Below the pieces are notes generated by a model that saw only the letters and a list, made by a program, of their open reading frames with translations, searched no databases and was not told the DNA's origin. The position numbers were made by a program, and so were the translations under genes. DNA of 50,700 bases, taken from the NCBI GenBank assembly GCA_029863125.1, contig JAOTWB010000017.1, forward strand, positions 1 to 50,700, written 5' to 3'. The DNA is from Gammaproteobacteria bacterium. Lineage in GTDB: Bacteria > Pseudomonadota > Gammaproteobacteria > Steroidobacterales > Woeseiaceae. Below are positions 1 to 7,606 of the stretch, piece by piece (within the stretch, counting starts at the first letter, position 1; each line of letters begins with the position of its first letter).

Positions 1-258
1 CACTCGGTCATGTGGGCGTCGCGCCCGCCGGTCGTGTACTGGAACTCGGTGACGATGCGCTGCCTGCAGGCCGTGCGCAAACTGCAGGGCAGCGGCGTCG
101 GCGTGTTTTTCACGATCGACGCAGGTCCGCAGGTGAAAGCGATTTGCATGCCCGAACACGAACAGGGGGTTCGCGCGGCGCTGTCTGCAACCGAGGGTGT
201 CAAGGACATCATGGTGACGGGTCTCGGCAATGCCGCGCGACTCGTGGATGTTTCGTGA
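1..258 (+). CDS. mvaD: diphosphomevalonate decarboxylase, C-terminal part
   Basis: This is the last 85 residues of a mevalonate diphosphate decarboxylase, which converts mevalonate-5-diphosphate, ATP-dependently, to isopentenyl diphosphate in the cytosol. The start lies outside the window. The fragment shows the family's C-terminal signature: a PPVVYWN segment followed by FFTIDAGPQVKAICMPE (compare the usual FTIDAGPNV), then the final GLGNAARLVD. Its TGA stop overlaps the GTG start of the next kinase gene, so the two are probably translationally coupled. The assignment is strengthened by the next three genes, which supply the preceding and following steps of the same pathway. Confidence 0.9.
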   Translation, partial: HSVMWASRPPVVYWNSVTMRCLQAVRKLQGSGVGVFFTIDAGPQVKAICMPEHEQGVRAALSATEGVKDIMVTGLGNAARLVDVS

Positions 259-1226
259 GCGGCATGCTTGCCAGTGCACCGGGAAAGCTCGTGTTGTGCG
301 GCGAGTACGCCGTGCTGGACGGTGCGCCCGCTGTCTGCATGGCCGTCGATCGTCGGGCGACGGTCAGGGTAACGGACGCCGACGGCAGGTGGCACCGGGT
401 TTCGGCGCCCGGTTACGCGTCCACGGAAGGGCGGTTTCGCGCTGACGGCAAATGCATCGACTGGCTTCAGGGCAAGGATCACTACCGGGTCGTGGACGCG
501 GTGTGGCGTTCGATCGGGCCGGTGGATGAAGGTCCCCTGTCGATCGCGCTGGATACAACAGCGTTTTTAGACGGGGCGTCCGGGAAAAAAATCGGCATTG
601 GCTCAAGTGCAGCACTGACGGTCGCGCTGGCGGCCGCATTAACGCACTCCGGCGACGTGCTCGAAAGCGCTTTGTACGCCCACCGGTTATTGCAGCGGGG
701 TGCCGGCAGCGGCGTCGATGTCGCGTGCAGCGTGAGCGGAGGACTTGTCGAATATCGCATGCAGGGGGCGGCGGTGTTGTCGCTGGGCTGGCCCGCCGGG
801 CTGGCGTACCGGGTGATCTGGACCGGCGTGCCCGCCAGTACACGCATGAAGCTCGACAAACTCGAAAAGAGCGGCCGGCGGACATCGAGGTGCGCGCTGT
901 TCGACGCGGCCGAAGACATGGCCAATGCGTGGCGGTCGGCAGCAACCGTGATGGGTCAGTTCCCGGCTTATATAGAGGTGCTGCGCAACTTCAGTGTTGA
1001 CCATGATCTCGGCATATTCGATGCTGGCCACGATCGGCTCGTAACGGAGGCTGCCGCTGCGGGACTGGTTTACAAGCCCTGCGGCGCCGGCGGCGGCGAC
1101 GTCGGTATTCTGCTGGGCGACAGTGACGAGCAGTTGGACGATTTCATGACGGGACGGCAAGCATCCGGCCGCCGGGTGCTCGGCTGCGAACTGGAACCCG
1201 ACGGCGTTTTGCTGGAGCGATGTTGA
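255..1226 (+). CDS. mvaK2: phosphomevalonate kinase (GHMP family)
   Basis: GHMP-superfamily kinase of about 323 residues. It begins with ASAPGKLVLCGEYAVLDG, the amino-terminal GHMP motif. It has the ATP-binding loop KIGIGSSAALTVALAAAL, a GVDVACSVSGG segment and a glycine-rich carboxy-terminal motif GAGGGDVGILLGD. It is called phosphomevalonate kinase rather than mevalonate kinase because the KxGxGSSAA form and GEYAVLDG resemble the ERG8 group, and because a mevalonate kinase domain is present in the next gene. The reading frame stays open upstream, but it is only plausible as protein from GTG 255 (overlapping the mvaD stop) or ATG 264. It overlaps the next gene by 7 nt. Confidence 0.85.
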   Translation: MSGMLASAPGKLVLCGEYAVLDGAPAVCMAVDRRATVRVTDADGRWHRVSAPGYASTEGRFRADGKCIDWLQGKDHYRVVDAVWRSIGPVDEGPLSIALDTTAFLDGASGKKIGIGSSAALTVALAAALTHSGDVLESALYAHRLLQRGAGSGVDVACSVSGGLVEYRMQGAAVLSLGWPAGLAYRVIWTGVPASTRMKLDKLEKSGRRTSRCALFDAAEDMANAWRSAATVMGQFPAYIEVLRNFSVDHDLGIFDAGHDRLVTEAAAAGLVYKPCGAGGGDVGILLGDSDEQLDDFMTGRQASGRRVLGCELEPDGVLLERC

Positions 1227-3433
1227 ACGATTCCCGCATAGCAGGTCTCTACAAACTGAATGTTACGGAGCGTATCGAAGCGCTCCGGCGGCAGGGCTGG
1301 CTGTCGCGCGCTGACGCCGAGCGATTGCGCGACGGTCGACAGGTGCTGTCGAGCGTTGCTGCCGACAAGATCATCGAAAATGTAGTCGGTGTTTTTGGCT
1401 TGCCGTTTGCCATTGCGCCAAATTTCCAGGTCAACGGTCGCGACTACATGGTGCCGCTGGTCGTCGAAGAGCCCTCGATTGTCGCGGCACTCAGTGGCGC
1501 GGCGAGGCTCGCCCGCAGCAGCGGAGGTTTTCAAGCCAGCTGCGAAGAGTCGCTGCTGGCGGGACAGGTGTACGTCACAGGCGTGGCAAATCCTGATGCC
1601 GCGTTGCAGATCCTGCAGTCTGAAAAGGCGGCGCTGCTGGATGCGGCCAACGATGTCCATCCCCGATTGAGTGCGAGGGGTGGCGGCGTTCGCGACCTCG
1701 ACGTTTGCTTGCTCCAATTACCCGACGGCACGCCGTTGATTCGGGTGCATCTGCTTGTCGACACCGTTGATGCCATGGGTGCGAACCTGGTCAACACGAT
1801 TTGTGAGGCAGTTGCACCGACGATTGCAGGACTGTGCCGGGGTGACGTGTCGCTGCGGATCTTGTCAAACCTGGCGGATCGATCCGTCGTGACGGCACGC
1901 GTTCGCTGCCGTTCGAGCGATCTCGCCGGCAGTGGTTTTGATGGTGAAATGGTTCGGGATGCCATTGTGATGGCAAACAACATTGCGCTGGCCGACCCGC
2001 ACCGCGCCGCAACGCACAACAAAGGCATAATGAATGGCGTCGACGCGCTTGCTATTGCAACCGGCAATGACTGGCGGGCGATCGAGGCGGGCGCGCATTC
2101 GTTTGCCGCAATAACCGGACAATACCTGCCGCTGACGCGATGGACTGCCTGTGAGGGTGGCGACCTGCTGGGTGAGATATCGATACCGCTCAAGATCGGT
2201 ACCGCTGGCGGCACGCTGGACGCCAATCCGGCAGCAGCGCTGGGTCTCGCAATAACAGGCGCAGAATCATCCGGGGAGCTTGCGCTGCTGATGGGGGCGG
2301 TCGGCCTGGCGCAAAACTTTGCCGCCCTGCGGGCTCTGGCAAGCAGCGGGATACAGGAGGGGCACATGAAACTGCACGCCCGCAGCGTGGCCGCCGCTGT
2401 CGGCACGCCGGATGCGTATTTCGACGAAGTGGTAGCCCGTCTGGTCGATAGTGGCGAAATCAAGCGCTGGAAAGCGGAGGAAATTCTGCAGCAAGTAGTC
2501 ACGCCGAAGGTCCCTGAGACAGCACCGAACGCAACCGCAGCCGGCAAGGTAATACTGTTCGGCGAGCATGCTGCTGTGTACGGTCGCCACGCCCTGGCCC
2601 TGCCCATCCCGGACGCGGTCAGCGTGGTCGTTGCATCTGCCGGGACCGTGACGTCTCTCGACATTCCAAGCTGGGGAATCGTCGGGGAACTGAACTTCGA
2701 CGATCCACAGGGAATAGGTGCTGCCATTGCCCTCATCCTGGATCAACTCGATATCCGCGGAGCCAGTTTCTCGATAACCGTGGATTCGAAGTTGCCGAGG
2801 GCCATGGGACTCGGCTCGTCCGCGGCGATCGCGGTTGCCGTGACCCGTGGTATTTGTGATGTCATGCAGCTGGCGGTCGATAACGAACGCATCAATGCGA
2901 TTGCCTTCGAGTGCGAAAAACTCGCGCACGGGACGCCCTCCGGCGTCGACAATACGATCTCGACCTACGCCGAGCCCATGGTGTTTTGCAACGATGGAAC
3001 CCTGCGAATCGAGACACTGAAGCTGGCGGAAATCCCGCCGATTGTCATCGCCTGCAGCAGCACAGTGGGGCTGACAAGTGAACAGGTTGCGGGCGTCAGG
3101 GCGCGCTACGAGCGGGCAACGCAGCGCTACAGCGCGCTGTTCGATGAGATTGACCGTATCAGCCGGGCAGGGGCAAAACTGCTGCAGGCGCGGAACTATG
3201 AGGAGCTGGGCCTGGCGATGAATGTCTGTCACGGGCTGTTGAACGCAATAGAGGTATCGACGCCCGAGCTTGAGCGTATGGTTACGCTCGCGCGGCAAGC
3301 GGGCGCGGCCGGAGCGAAGCTGACCGGTGGCGGTGGCGGTGGTTCGATCGTTGCGCTTTGTCCTGAGGCGATGGACAGCGTGCAAAGCGCTTTCCGGCAG
3401 GCCGGTTACAGAACACTGATACTGAAGCAATGA
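1220..3433 (+). CDS. mvaA-mvaK1: HMG-CoA reductase (class II) / mevalonate kinase fusion protein
   Basis: One uninterrupted 737-residue protein carries two consecutive MVA enzymes. Residues about 1-425 are class II HMG-CoA reductase. They contain ENVVGVFGLPFAIAPNFQVN and VVEEPSIVAA, with predicted catalytic Glu83, Lys268 (THNKGIMNG), Asp284 (ATGNDWRA) and His382 (EGHMKLHARS), matching Glu83/Lys267/Asp283/His381 as I recall them for the Pseudomonas mevalonii enzyme. Residues about 440-737 are a mevalonate kinase: AGKVILFGEHAAVYGRHALA, PRAMGLGSSAAIAVAV (about 526-541), HGTPSGVDNTIS (570-581) and a final KLTGGGGGGS loop. A short linker near 426-439 joins them. All key residues of both halves are present, so both are probably active, taking HMG-CoA to mevalonate-5-phosphate. 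Overlaps with both neighbours indicate one operon. Confidence 0.95.
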   Translation: MLNDSRIAGLYKLNVTERIEALRRQGWLSRADAERLRDGRQVLSSVAADKIIENVVGVFGLPFAIAPNFQVNGRDYMVPLVVEEPSIVAALSGAARLARSSGGFQASCEESLLAGQVYVTGVANPDAALQILQSEKAALLDAANDVHPRLSARGGGVRDLDVCLLQLPDGTPLIRVHLLVDTVDAMGANLVNTICEAVAPTIAGLCRGDVSLRILSNLADRSVVTARVRCRSSDLAGSGFDGEMVRDAIVMANNIALADPHRAATHNKGIMNGVDALAIATGNDWRAIEAGAHSFAAITGQYLPLTRWTACEGGDLLGEISIPLKIGTAGGTLDANPAAALGLAITGAESSGELALLMGAVGLAQNFAALRALASSGIQEGHMKLHARSVAAAVGTPDAYFDEVVARLVDSGEIKRWKAEEILQQVVTPKVPETAPNATAAGKVILFGEHAAVYGRHALALPIPDAVSVVVASAGTVTSLDIPSWGIVGELNFDDPQGIGAAIALILDQLDIRGASFSITVDSKLPRAMGLGSSAAIAVAVTRGICDVMQLAVDNERINAIAFECEKLAHGTPSGVDNTISTYAEPMVFCNDGTLRIETLKLAEIPPIVIACSSTVGLTSEQVAGVRARYERATQRYSALFDEIDRISRAGAKLLQARNYEELGLAMNVCHGLLNAIEVSTPELERMVTLARQAGAAGAKLTGGGGGGSIVALCPEAMDSVQSAFRQAGYRTLILKQ

Positions 3434-4014
3434 ATGACAATCACAGGATCGTATCCTCCGAAAGCGAGGAGCTGATACTCGTCGATAGCGACGACAACGA
3501 AATCGGCTACCTGTCCAAAGCGGGCTGCCACGATGGAGGCGGCGTTTTGCATCGTGCGTTTTCGCTGTTCCTCTTTAACGATGCCGGCGAGCTGCTGCTG
3601 CAACGGCGTAGCGACAGCAAGCGCCTGTGGCCCGGCTACTGGTCGAATAGCTGCTGCAGCCATCCGCGCCGCGGCGAGTCCATGGAAACCGCGACGAAGC
3701 GACGGCTAAGCGATGAGCTGAATATCGAGACGGACCTGGACCACGTGTACTCCTTTTGCTATACGGCGAAATTTGATGCCGCCGGCTCCGAGAACGAGCT
3801 TTGCCATGTCTATCTCGGGCGCATAACGGGTGACGTGCAGCCAAACGACAGCGAAATCGCGGGCATCCGCTTTATTTCCGGTGATGCGCTGGGCGAGGAA
3901 CTATCTCGTTGCCCGGAGCAGTTCACGCCGTGGTTTAAACAGGAGTGGCAGGAACTCGTCGGGAACCATCGCGACCAGCTGGCGCATTACTGTACGCCGG
4001 TCGGAACAGAATAA
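3430..4014 (+). CDS. idi: isopentenyl-diphosphate delta-isomerase, type I
   Basis: Nudix-fold type I IPP isomerase of 194 residues (the E. coli enzyme has about 182), interconverting IPP and DMAPP. Visible features are the metal ligands His34 and His41 in the HDGGGVLHRAF segment, the catalytic Cys76 in NSCCSHPRRGE (E. coli NSVCGHP), a Nudix-like stretch ETATKRRLSDELNI, and the acidic ENELCHVY motif near residues 121-128 that supplies the second catalytic acid. The start codon overlaps the fusion gene's stop (ATGA), making it the last gene of the mvaD-mvaK2-mvaA/K1-idi chain. I see no clear terminator before the convergent HMG-CoA synthase gene. Confidence 0.93.
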   Translation: MNDNHRIVSSESEELILVDSDDNEIGYLSKAGCHDGGGVLHRAFSLFLFNDAGELLLQRRSDSKRLWPGYWSNSCCSHPRRGESMETATKRRLSDELNIETDLDHVYSFCYTAKFDAAGSENELCHVYLGRITGDVQPNDSEIAGIRFISGDALGEELSRCPEQFTPWFKQEWQELVGNHRDQLAHYCTPVGTE

Positions 4015-4131
4015 CGCTAGCCCAACGTTGCAGGACGAGGCGCAAGTGACGCGAGAAAACGGAGTTTCCGGGCGGGTAAATGAGCATTTCGAGTGAGCTT
4101 GCAACGACGTATTGCAGCGTTTGGCTCGTGC

Positions 4132-5610
4132 TCAGGCGATGAACTTGTAGTACTCGATCCCAAGATCGGAAAAGTGGCGCTCGTCGGTGCCGCCGACGCG
4201 CTCAATAACGAACTCATTGCTGGGCACATAATCGAGGCCGGTTACCCGGCGCCCGTCATGCAGCGCCTCGTACTGCTCGCGATTGAGGTCGACGGCGAAC
4301 TGCATGGCGTCACTGAATCCGATCTTCGCCGTCGCTTCGCGCCAGCCGTCCGCCATGAAGAAAGGAATAACCTCCGCCGCATCGCCACTGCCGTAGCCGA
4401 GCGTAAGGACCTCTTCCCCTGCATCAAGCGAGTTTTCATCCAATGCCTGCTCGAAGCCTGCCGCCATCCAGGCCGGCAAAGCCGCCGTGTAGAGGTTGCC
4501 GAGGTCGAGCATCGTGTCGCTGCCCAGCGCCATCTTGTCGAGAATTTCCTTGCGGAAATGCCGTGACGCGCGGAAAGCACCCAGTGCCGCCATGGTCAGT
4601 GGGTAGGCTTCGTATTGCAGCGCTTCAGGCGTTGCGAGCGCTGCGACCGCGGGCTTGCTGAGCATCTCCGTTTGCACGGCCTCGATATCAACGCCCGCTT
4701 CGTAGCAATAAGACGCCAGCTCTGCGCGGTCTTCCGCGCTCCCCCGGCTAAGCGCAAACAGGTAGGAGACGGCCCAGCCGGTTTCGGGCATGCGCCGATA
4801 CGGGCGATGCATGAAAATCGCTCGCAGTGAACGCAGGTAGGCGCTGGGATTCAGCCTGCGCTTTACGTACATGTCGTTGAGCGCATGCAGCGTCTCGTCG
4901 ACATAGCAGGTCGTCGAGTACTTGCCGTTGAACACCGGGAAGTCCTGCACCTGGTGCGACTCCGAGCGATCCTGGCCGCAGAAGCGCAGCATCGGCTTGC
5001 GGAAGTCCATGATGCGGTAGTCTGACGCCGACCCCGAACCGACGAGGTCGACGACTGCGAGCTTTGGTTCTTCCTCGAGCAGCATCGCAACGGCGCCTGC
5101 ACCCTGCGTCGGCTCGCCCGAGCTGCCGCGTGCGTACTCGGCGATATCGGCGCACACGACAATGGCCTGGCTGCCCGCACCGTCCAGGGCCAGGTGACGG
5201 ATGGCGCCTTTCATGCCGTAAACGCCGCCAAGACAGGCATGCTTGAATTCCGGGACTTCGCAGCTGCGTGATATCGGCGGCTTGCCGCGTTCGACCAGAG
5301 CAGCGTCGACCATACCTTTGACGACAATAGCGCCAGCGGAATTATCGGTGCTGGATTCGGTACCGAGGCCCAGGAATTTTACCCGGGCCGGGTCTACGCC
5401 ATACTGGTCGATCAGCCGCAGTACGGCATTCGCCGCCATCGTATAGACGCTGTGATCGGGCCCGCGAACGCGAAAACTGCGCCCCACGACCTCACGAATT
5501 TTTGGCCACTGGTTGCCCGTCCAGTCGCACCAGTCCTCCAGCCACACCCGGTACGGCGGGACATAGGCCGCGAGGCCGCTAATACCGATGGATTTGTTGC
5601 GTGTAGGCAT
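4132..5610 (-). CDS. mvaS: hydroxymethylglutaryl-CoA synthase
   Basis: Condenses acetyl-CoA with acetoacetyl-CoA to HMG-CoA, supplying the reductase half of the fusion encoded convergently. Recognised by the start GISGLAAYVPPYRV, the GTESSTDNSAG segment with the general-base Glu, the nucleophilic Cys in EFKHACLGGVYGMKG, the family signature GEPTQGAGAVAML, the His of FMHRPYRRMPETG, LGNLYTAALPAW and LGYGSGDAAEV. At 492 residues it is clearly longer than the roughly 390-residue enzymes of Gram-positive cocci. The extra length lies mainly in the C-terminal half. ATG 5610 was chosen because family homology begins right after it; ATG 5661 and TTG 5670 are in-frame alternatives. Confidence 0.9.
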   Translation of the reverse strand: MPTRNKSIGISGLAAYVPPYRVWLEDWCDWTGNQWPKIREVVGRSFRVRGPDHSVYTMAANAVLRLIDQYGVDPARVKFLGLGTESSTDNSAGAIVVKGMVDAALVERGKPPISRSCEVPEFKHACLGGVYGMKGAIRHLALDGAGSQAIVVCADIAEYARGSSGEPTQGAGAVAMLLEEEPKLAVVDLVGSGSASDYRIMDFRKPMLRFCGQDRSESHQVQDFPVFNGKYSTTCYVDETLHALNDMYVKRRLNPSAYLRSLRAIFMHRPYRRMPETGWAVSYLFALSRGSAEDRAELASYCYEAGVDIEAVQTEMLSKPAVAALATPEALQYEAYPLTMAALGAFRASRHFRKEILDKMALGSDTMLDLGNLYTAALPAWMAAGFEQALDENSLDAGEEVLTLGYGSGDAAEVIPFFMADGWREATAKIGFSDAMQFAVDLNREQYEALHDGRRVTGLDYVPSNEFVIERVGGTDERHFSDLGIEYYKFIA

Positions 5611-5674
5611 GTTTCTTGGCTGAAGTTGACGTAGCCCGGCGATTTTAGTGTTCCCGGCCATATCACTCAACCAT

Positions 5675-6172
5675 TTATTCCACCGTGATCGTAATTACTT
5701 CGGAAACTACAGGCGGATCGTGGGGAATATGCAGGTGGTCGGCAAGAAGCAGCTGCAGCGTATGCTGGCCCGGGTCGAGCGTTATTTCGGTCCGGGTGCT
5801 GCCATCGCCGAAGTGCACGTGCTTGGCGTCAGCCGGCACCGGCGCCCCCAGGTCGGGCAGATCCGTATCGATCAACAAATGGTGGTGGCCCGAATCCGGC
5901 TGATTGTCGCCCGCTTTCGCGACGGTCATCACGTCGATCCCGAACTCGATGTCAATCGGGTTGGAGACCGTGTCTCCGTCAGCCGGCGTTATGAAAAATA
6001 CACGGGCACCCTCCGGGGAGGCCGTGCGCGCCCGGACCACGGGCGGCATTGCCGCTTCATTCGAAGTCTCGGATTGAGCCGGTTTGTCTGCCACCGGCGC
6101 TGGCTTCTCGCCACATCCGCACAGGCAGAGCGCCAGGGCCAGCGTGCCGATAGCGAGGTCTGGTCGAATCAT
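5675..6172 (-). CDS. DUF4399-type lipoprotein
   Basis: A 165-residue predicted lipoprotein. A hydrophobic signal (LAIGTLALALCLCGCGEK) ends in a lipobox-like LCGC, with an unusual Cys at the -2 position, followed by a Pro/Ala/Glu-rich linker. The rest matches the DUF4399 pattern: VFFITPADGDTVSNPIDIEFG, then GHHHLLIDT, KHVHFGDGSTRTEI and LDPGQHTLQLLLADHLHIPH. The many conserved His residues suggest metal or ligand binding in the periplasm, but the function is not known. It lies upstream of mvaS on the same strand (64-nt gap) and could be cotranscribed with it. Confidence 0.75.
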   Translation of the reverse strand: MIRPDLAIGTLALALCLCGCGEKPAPVADKPAQSETSNEAAMPPVVRARTASPEGARVFFITPADGDTVSNPIDIEFGIDVMTVAKAGDNQPDSGHHHLLIDTDLPDLGAPVPADAKHVHFGDGSTRTEITLDPGQHTLQLLLADHLHIPHDPPVVSEVITITVE

Positions 6173-6199
6173 TTGCGTGCTCCCTTTGGTCTCATTGTC

Positions 6200-7597
6200 T
6201 CAAACGGCAAACAGCGCGAACAAGAATGCGCCGAGCAGCGTCAGGCTTGCGCCTATCGAGTAGCAGAACACCAGCGTAACGTACTTCATGAAAGTCAGAA
6301 TTCTCCCCTGACGATAAACTTCGCGCATCGCCATGTACAGGTATACAGGTATGTAAAGTGACGCCGCAACCAGCACCAGGTTGGCGACAGCCCCCGGAAC
6401 GCCTGACAGCGCCGCGATTCGGGCGAACAGTATTTGCAGGATCAGTATCAGGAAGAAAAAAGCATGGTAGTGAATGACGAACAGCAGGTGCTCGACGAAG
6501 TACCGTCGCGACAGCGGGTAAAGTGTTTTCAGAACCAGTGCCATGAGCGGCAGTAGCACGATCAGCGCAACCGGAATGTTGTCCAGCATCAGGCCGATGA
6601 GCGTCTTTCCCTGGTCTGCGCCGATGCGCTCGCAAACCCGCTTGAGGCGTTCGGGCGTCAGCCGTTTTTGCAGCCATCCGGGCAGGTCGGCAACGTCATC
6701 GTCGTCGACGAGGCATTCCCCTGTCTCCTCGTCGATCTTGATATTGAAGCCTGCATTGATATTGACCCTGCGATCTTCGCCGGAGACCGGATCCTGCGTG
6801 TCTGCGCCTTCCGCACGATTTTGAGGGCTCTCGGCGCCGACAATGATGCCCTCCTGTGCAAGTTCGTCGAGGATTTCCTGTTTCGCGGCCGCAGCCTCTG
6901 CGGCTGTCTCGGCGATTTCTTCGGGTGTCTGCTCGGGCTCGGGTTCGAACAACAGGCTCAGGTCATCGCGGGGATCAAAAAACGCGACGACAAAGAAGAT
7001 GACGCTGAGCACGAGGTAGGTGCGAAACGGCGGCATGTAGCGCGTACGTCGACCCTCGAGGTAGTCGCGAGTCAGGCGACCGGGACGTGACATGAGCGGT
7101 ATCAGGGTCCGCCACAGGCGCGAATCGAATTCCAGGAGGTCGCCAAAGGCTTCGCTTATGAGCTGCCAGAGGCTGATCAGGCGGCTGCTGGCCCGCTGCC
7201 CGCAGTTTCCGCAGTACTGGCCCCGGAGACGTGTCCCGCAATTGAGACAATCAGGGCCGTCGGTCGTTGCCGGCAGGCCCGGGGCATCATCTTCGCGCAG
7301 CGTGCGGCCTGAGACTTTGACCGCCGCACCGAATTGCTGCGCGACTGCGGCTTCGGTATCGACGAAAAAGCCATCCAGCAATTCGTTGAGAGCGCCGTCG
7401 TCGTTACACAGGAACTGGCAGATCCTGGTCGTAGTGTCTTCCGATTTTCTGCCGGGACCGAAGACACGCACGTCGGCGATGCCTTCCTTCTGCAGGGACC
7501 GTTCGGCCAGTTCGTCAAGCCAGCGCCCAAACTCCTCGGCCCGTTCCTGCTCAACCGAGAACGTCAGTTCATACAGCGGCCCGGCTTGCGCGGTCAT
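6200..7597 (-). CDS. DUF4286-DUF3667 zinc-ribbon membrane protein
   Basis: A 465-residue protein with two parts. Residues 1-105 resemble DUF4286, a small ferredoxin-like-fold domain (YELTFSVEQERAEEFGRWLDE). After a linker comes a zinc ribbon CLNCGTRLRGQYCGNCGQ, the hallmark of DUF3667, then SLWQLISEAFGDLLEFDSRL and PGRLTRDYLEGRRTRYMPPF. A first membrane segment (YLVLSVIFFVVAFF) leads into an acidic, soluble loop of about 130 residues, and four or so further membrane helices form the C-terminus. DUF3667 proteins are uncharacterised. The gene begins 9 nt after the fadE stop codon, so it probably forms an operon with fadE. Confidence 0.75.
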   Translation of the reverse strand: MTAQAGPLYELTFSVEQERAEEFGRWLDELAERSLQKEGIADVRVFGPGRKSEDTTTRICQFLCNDDGALNELLDGFFVDTEAAVAQQFGAAVKVSGRTLREDDAPGLPATTDGPDCLNCGTRLRGQYCGNCGQRASSRLISLWQLISEAFGDLLEFDSRLWRTLIPLMSRPGRLTRDYLEGRRTRYMPPFRTYLVLSVIFFVVAFFDPRDDLSLLFEPEPEQTPEEIAETAAEAAAAKQEILDELAQEGIIVGAESPQNRAEGADTQDPVSGEDRRVNINAGFNIKIDEETGECLVDDDDVADLPGWLQKRLTPERLKRVCERIGADQGKTLIGLMLDNIPVALIVLLPLMALVLKTLYPLSRRYFVEHLLFVIHYHAFFFLILILQILFARIAALSGVPGAVANLVLVAASLYIPVYLYMAMREVYRQGRILTFMKYVTLVFCYSIGASLTLLGAFLFALFAV

Positions 7598-7606
7598 GGG
7601 CCAGGG

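Noticed and set aside
12-254. Upstream open extension of the phosphomevalonate kinase frame
   Set aside because: The frame overlaps the mvaD coding sequence, encodes an Arg/Gly-rich, non-GHMP sequence, and the kinase motif begins right after 255-264.
1531-3430. Long antisense ORFs (401 and 387 codons) on the minus strand inside the fusion gene
   Set aside because: They are Arg/Ser/Thr/Pro-rich shadows of a high-GC gene, with no domain signs, while the + strand has clear enzyme motifs.
5648-6361. 237-codon + strand ORF over the DUF4399 gene
   Set aside because: The minus strand shows a signal peptide and DUF4399 pattern; the + frame has low-complexity Arg-rich sequence.
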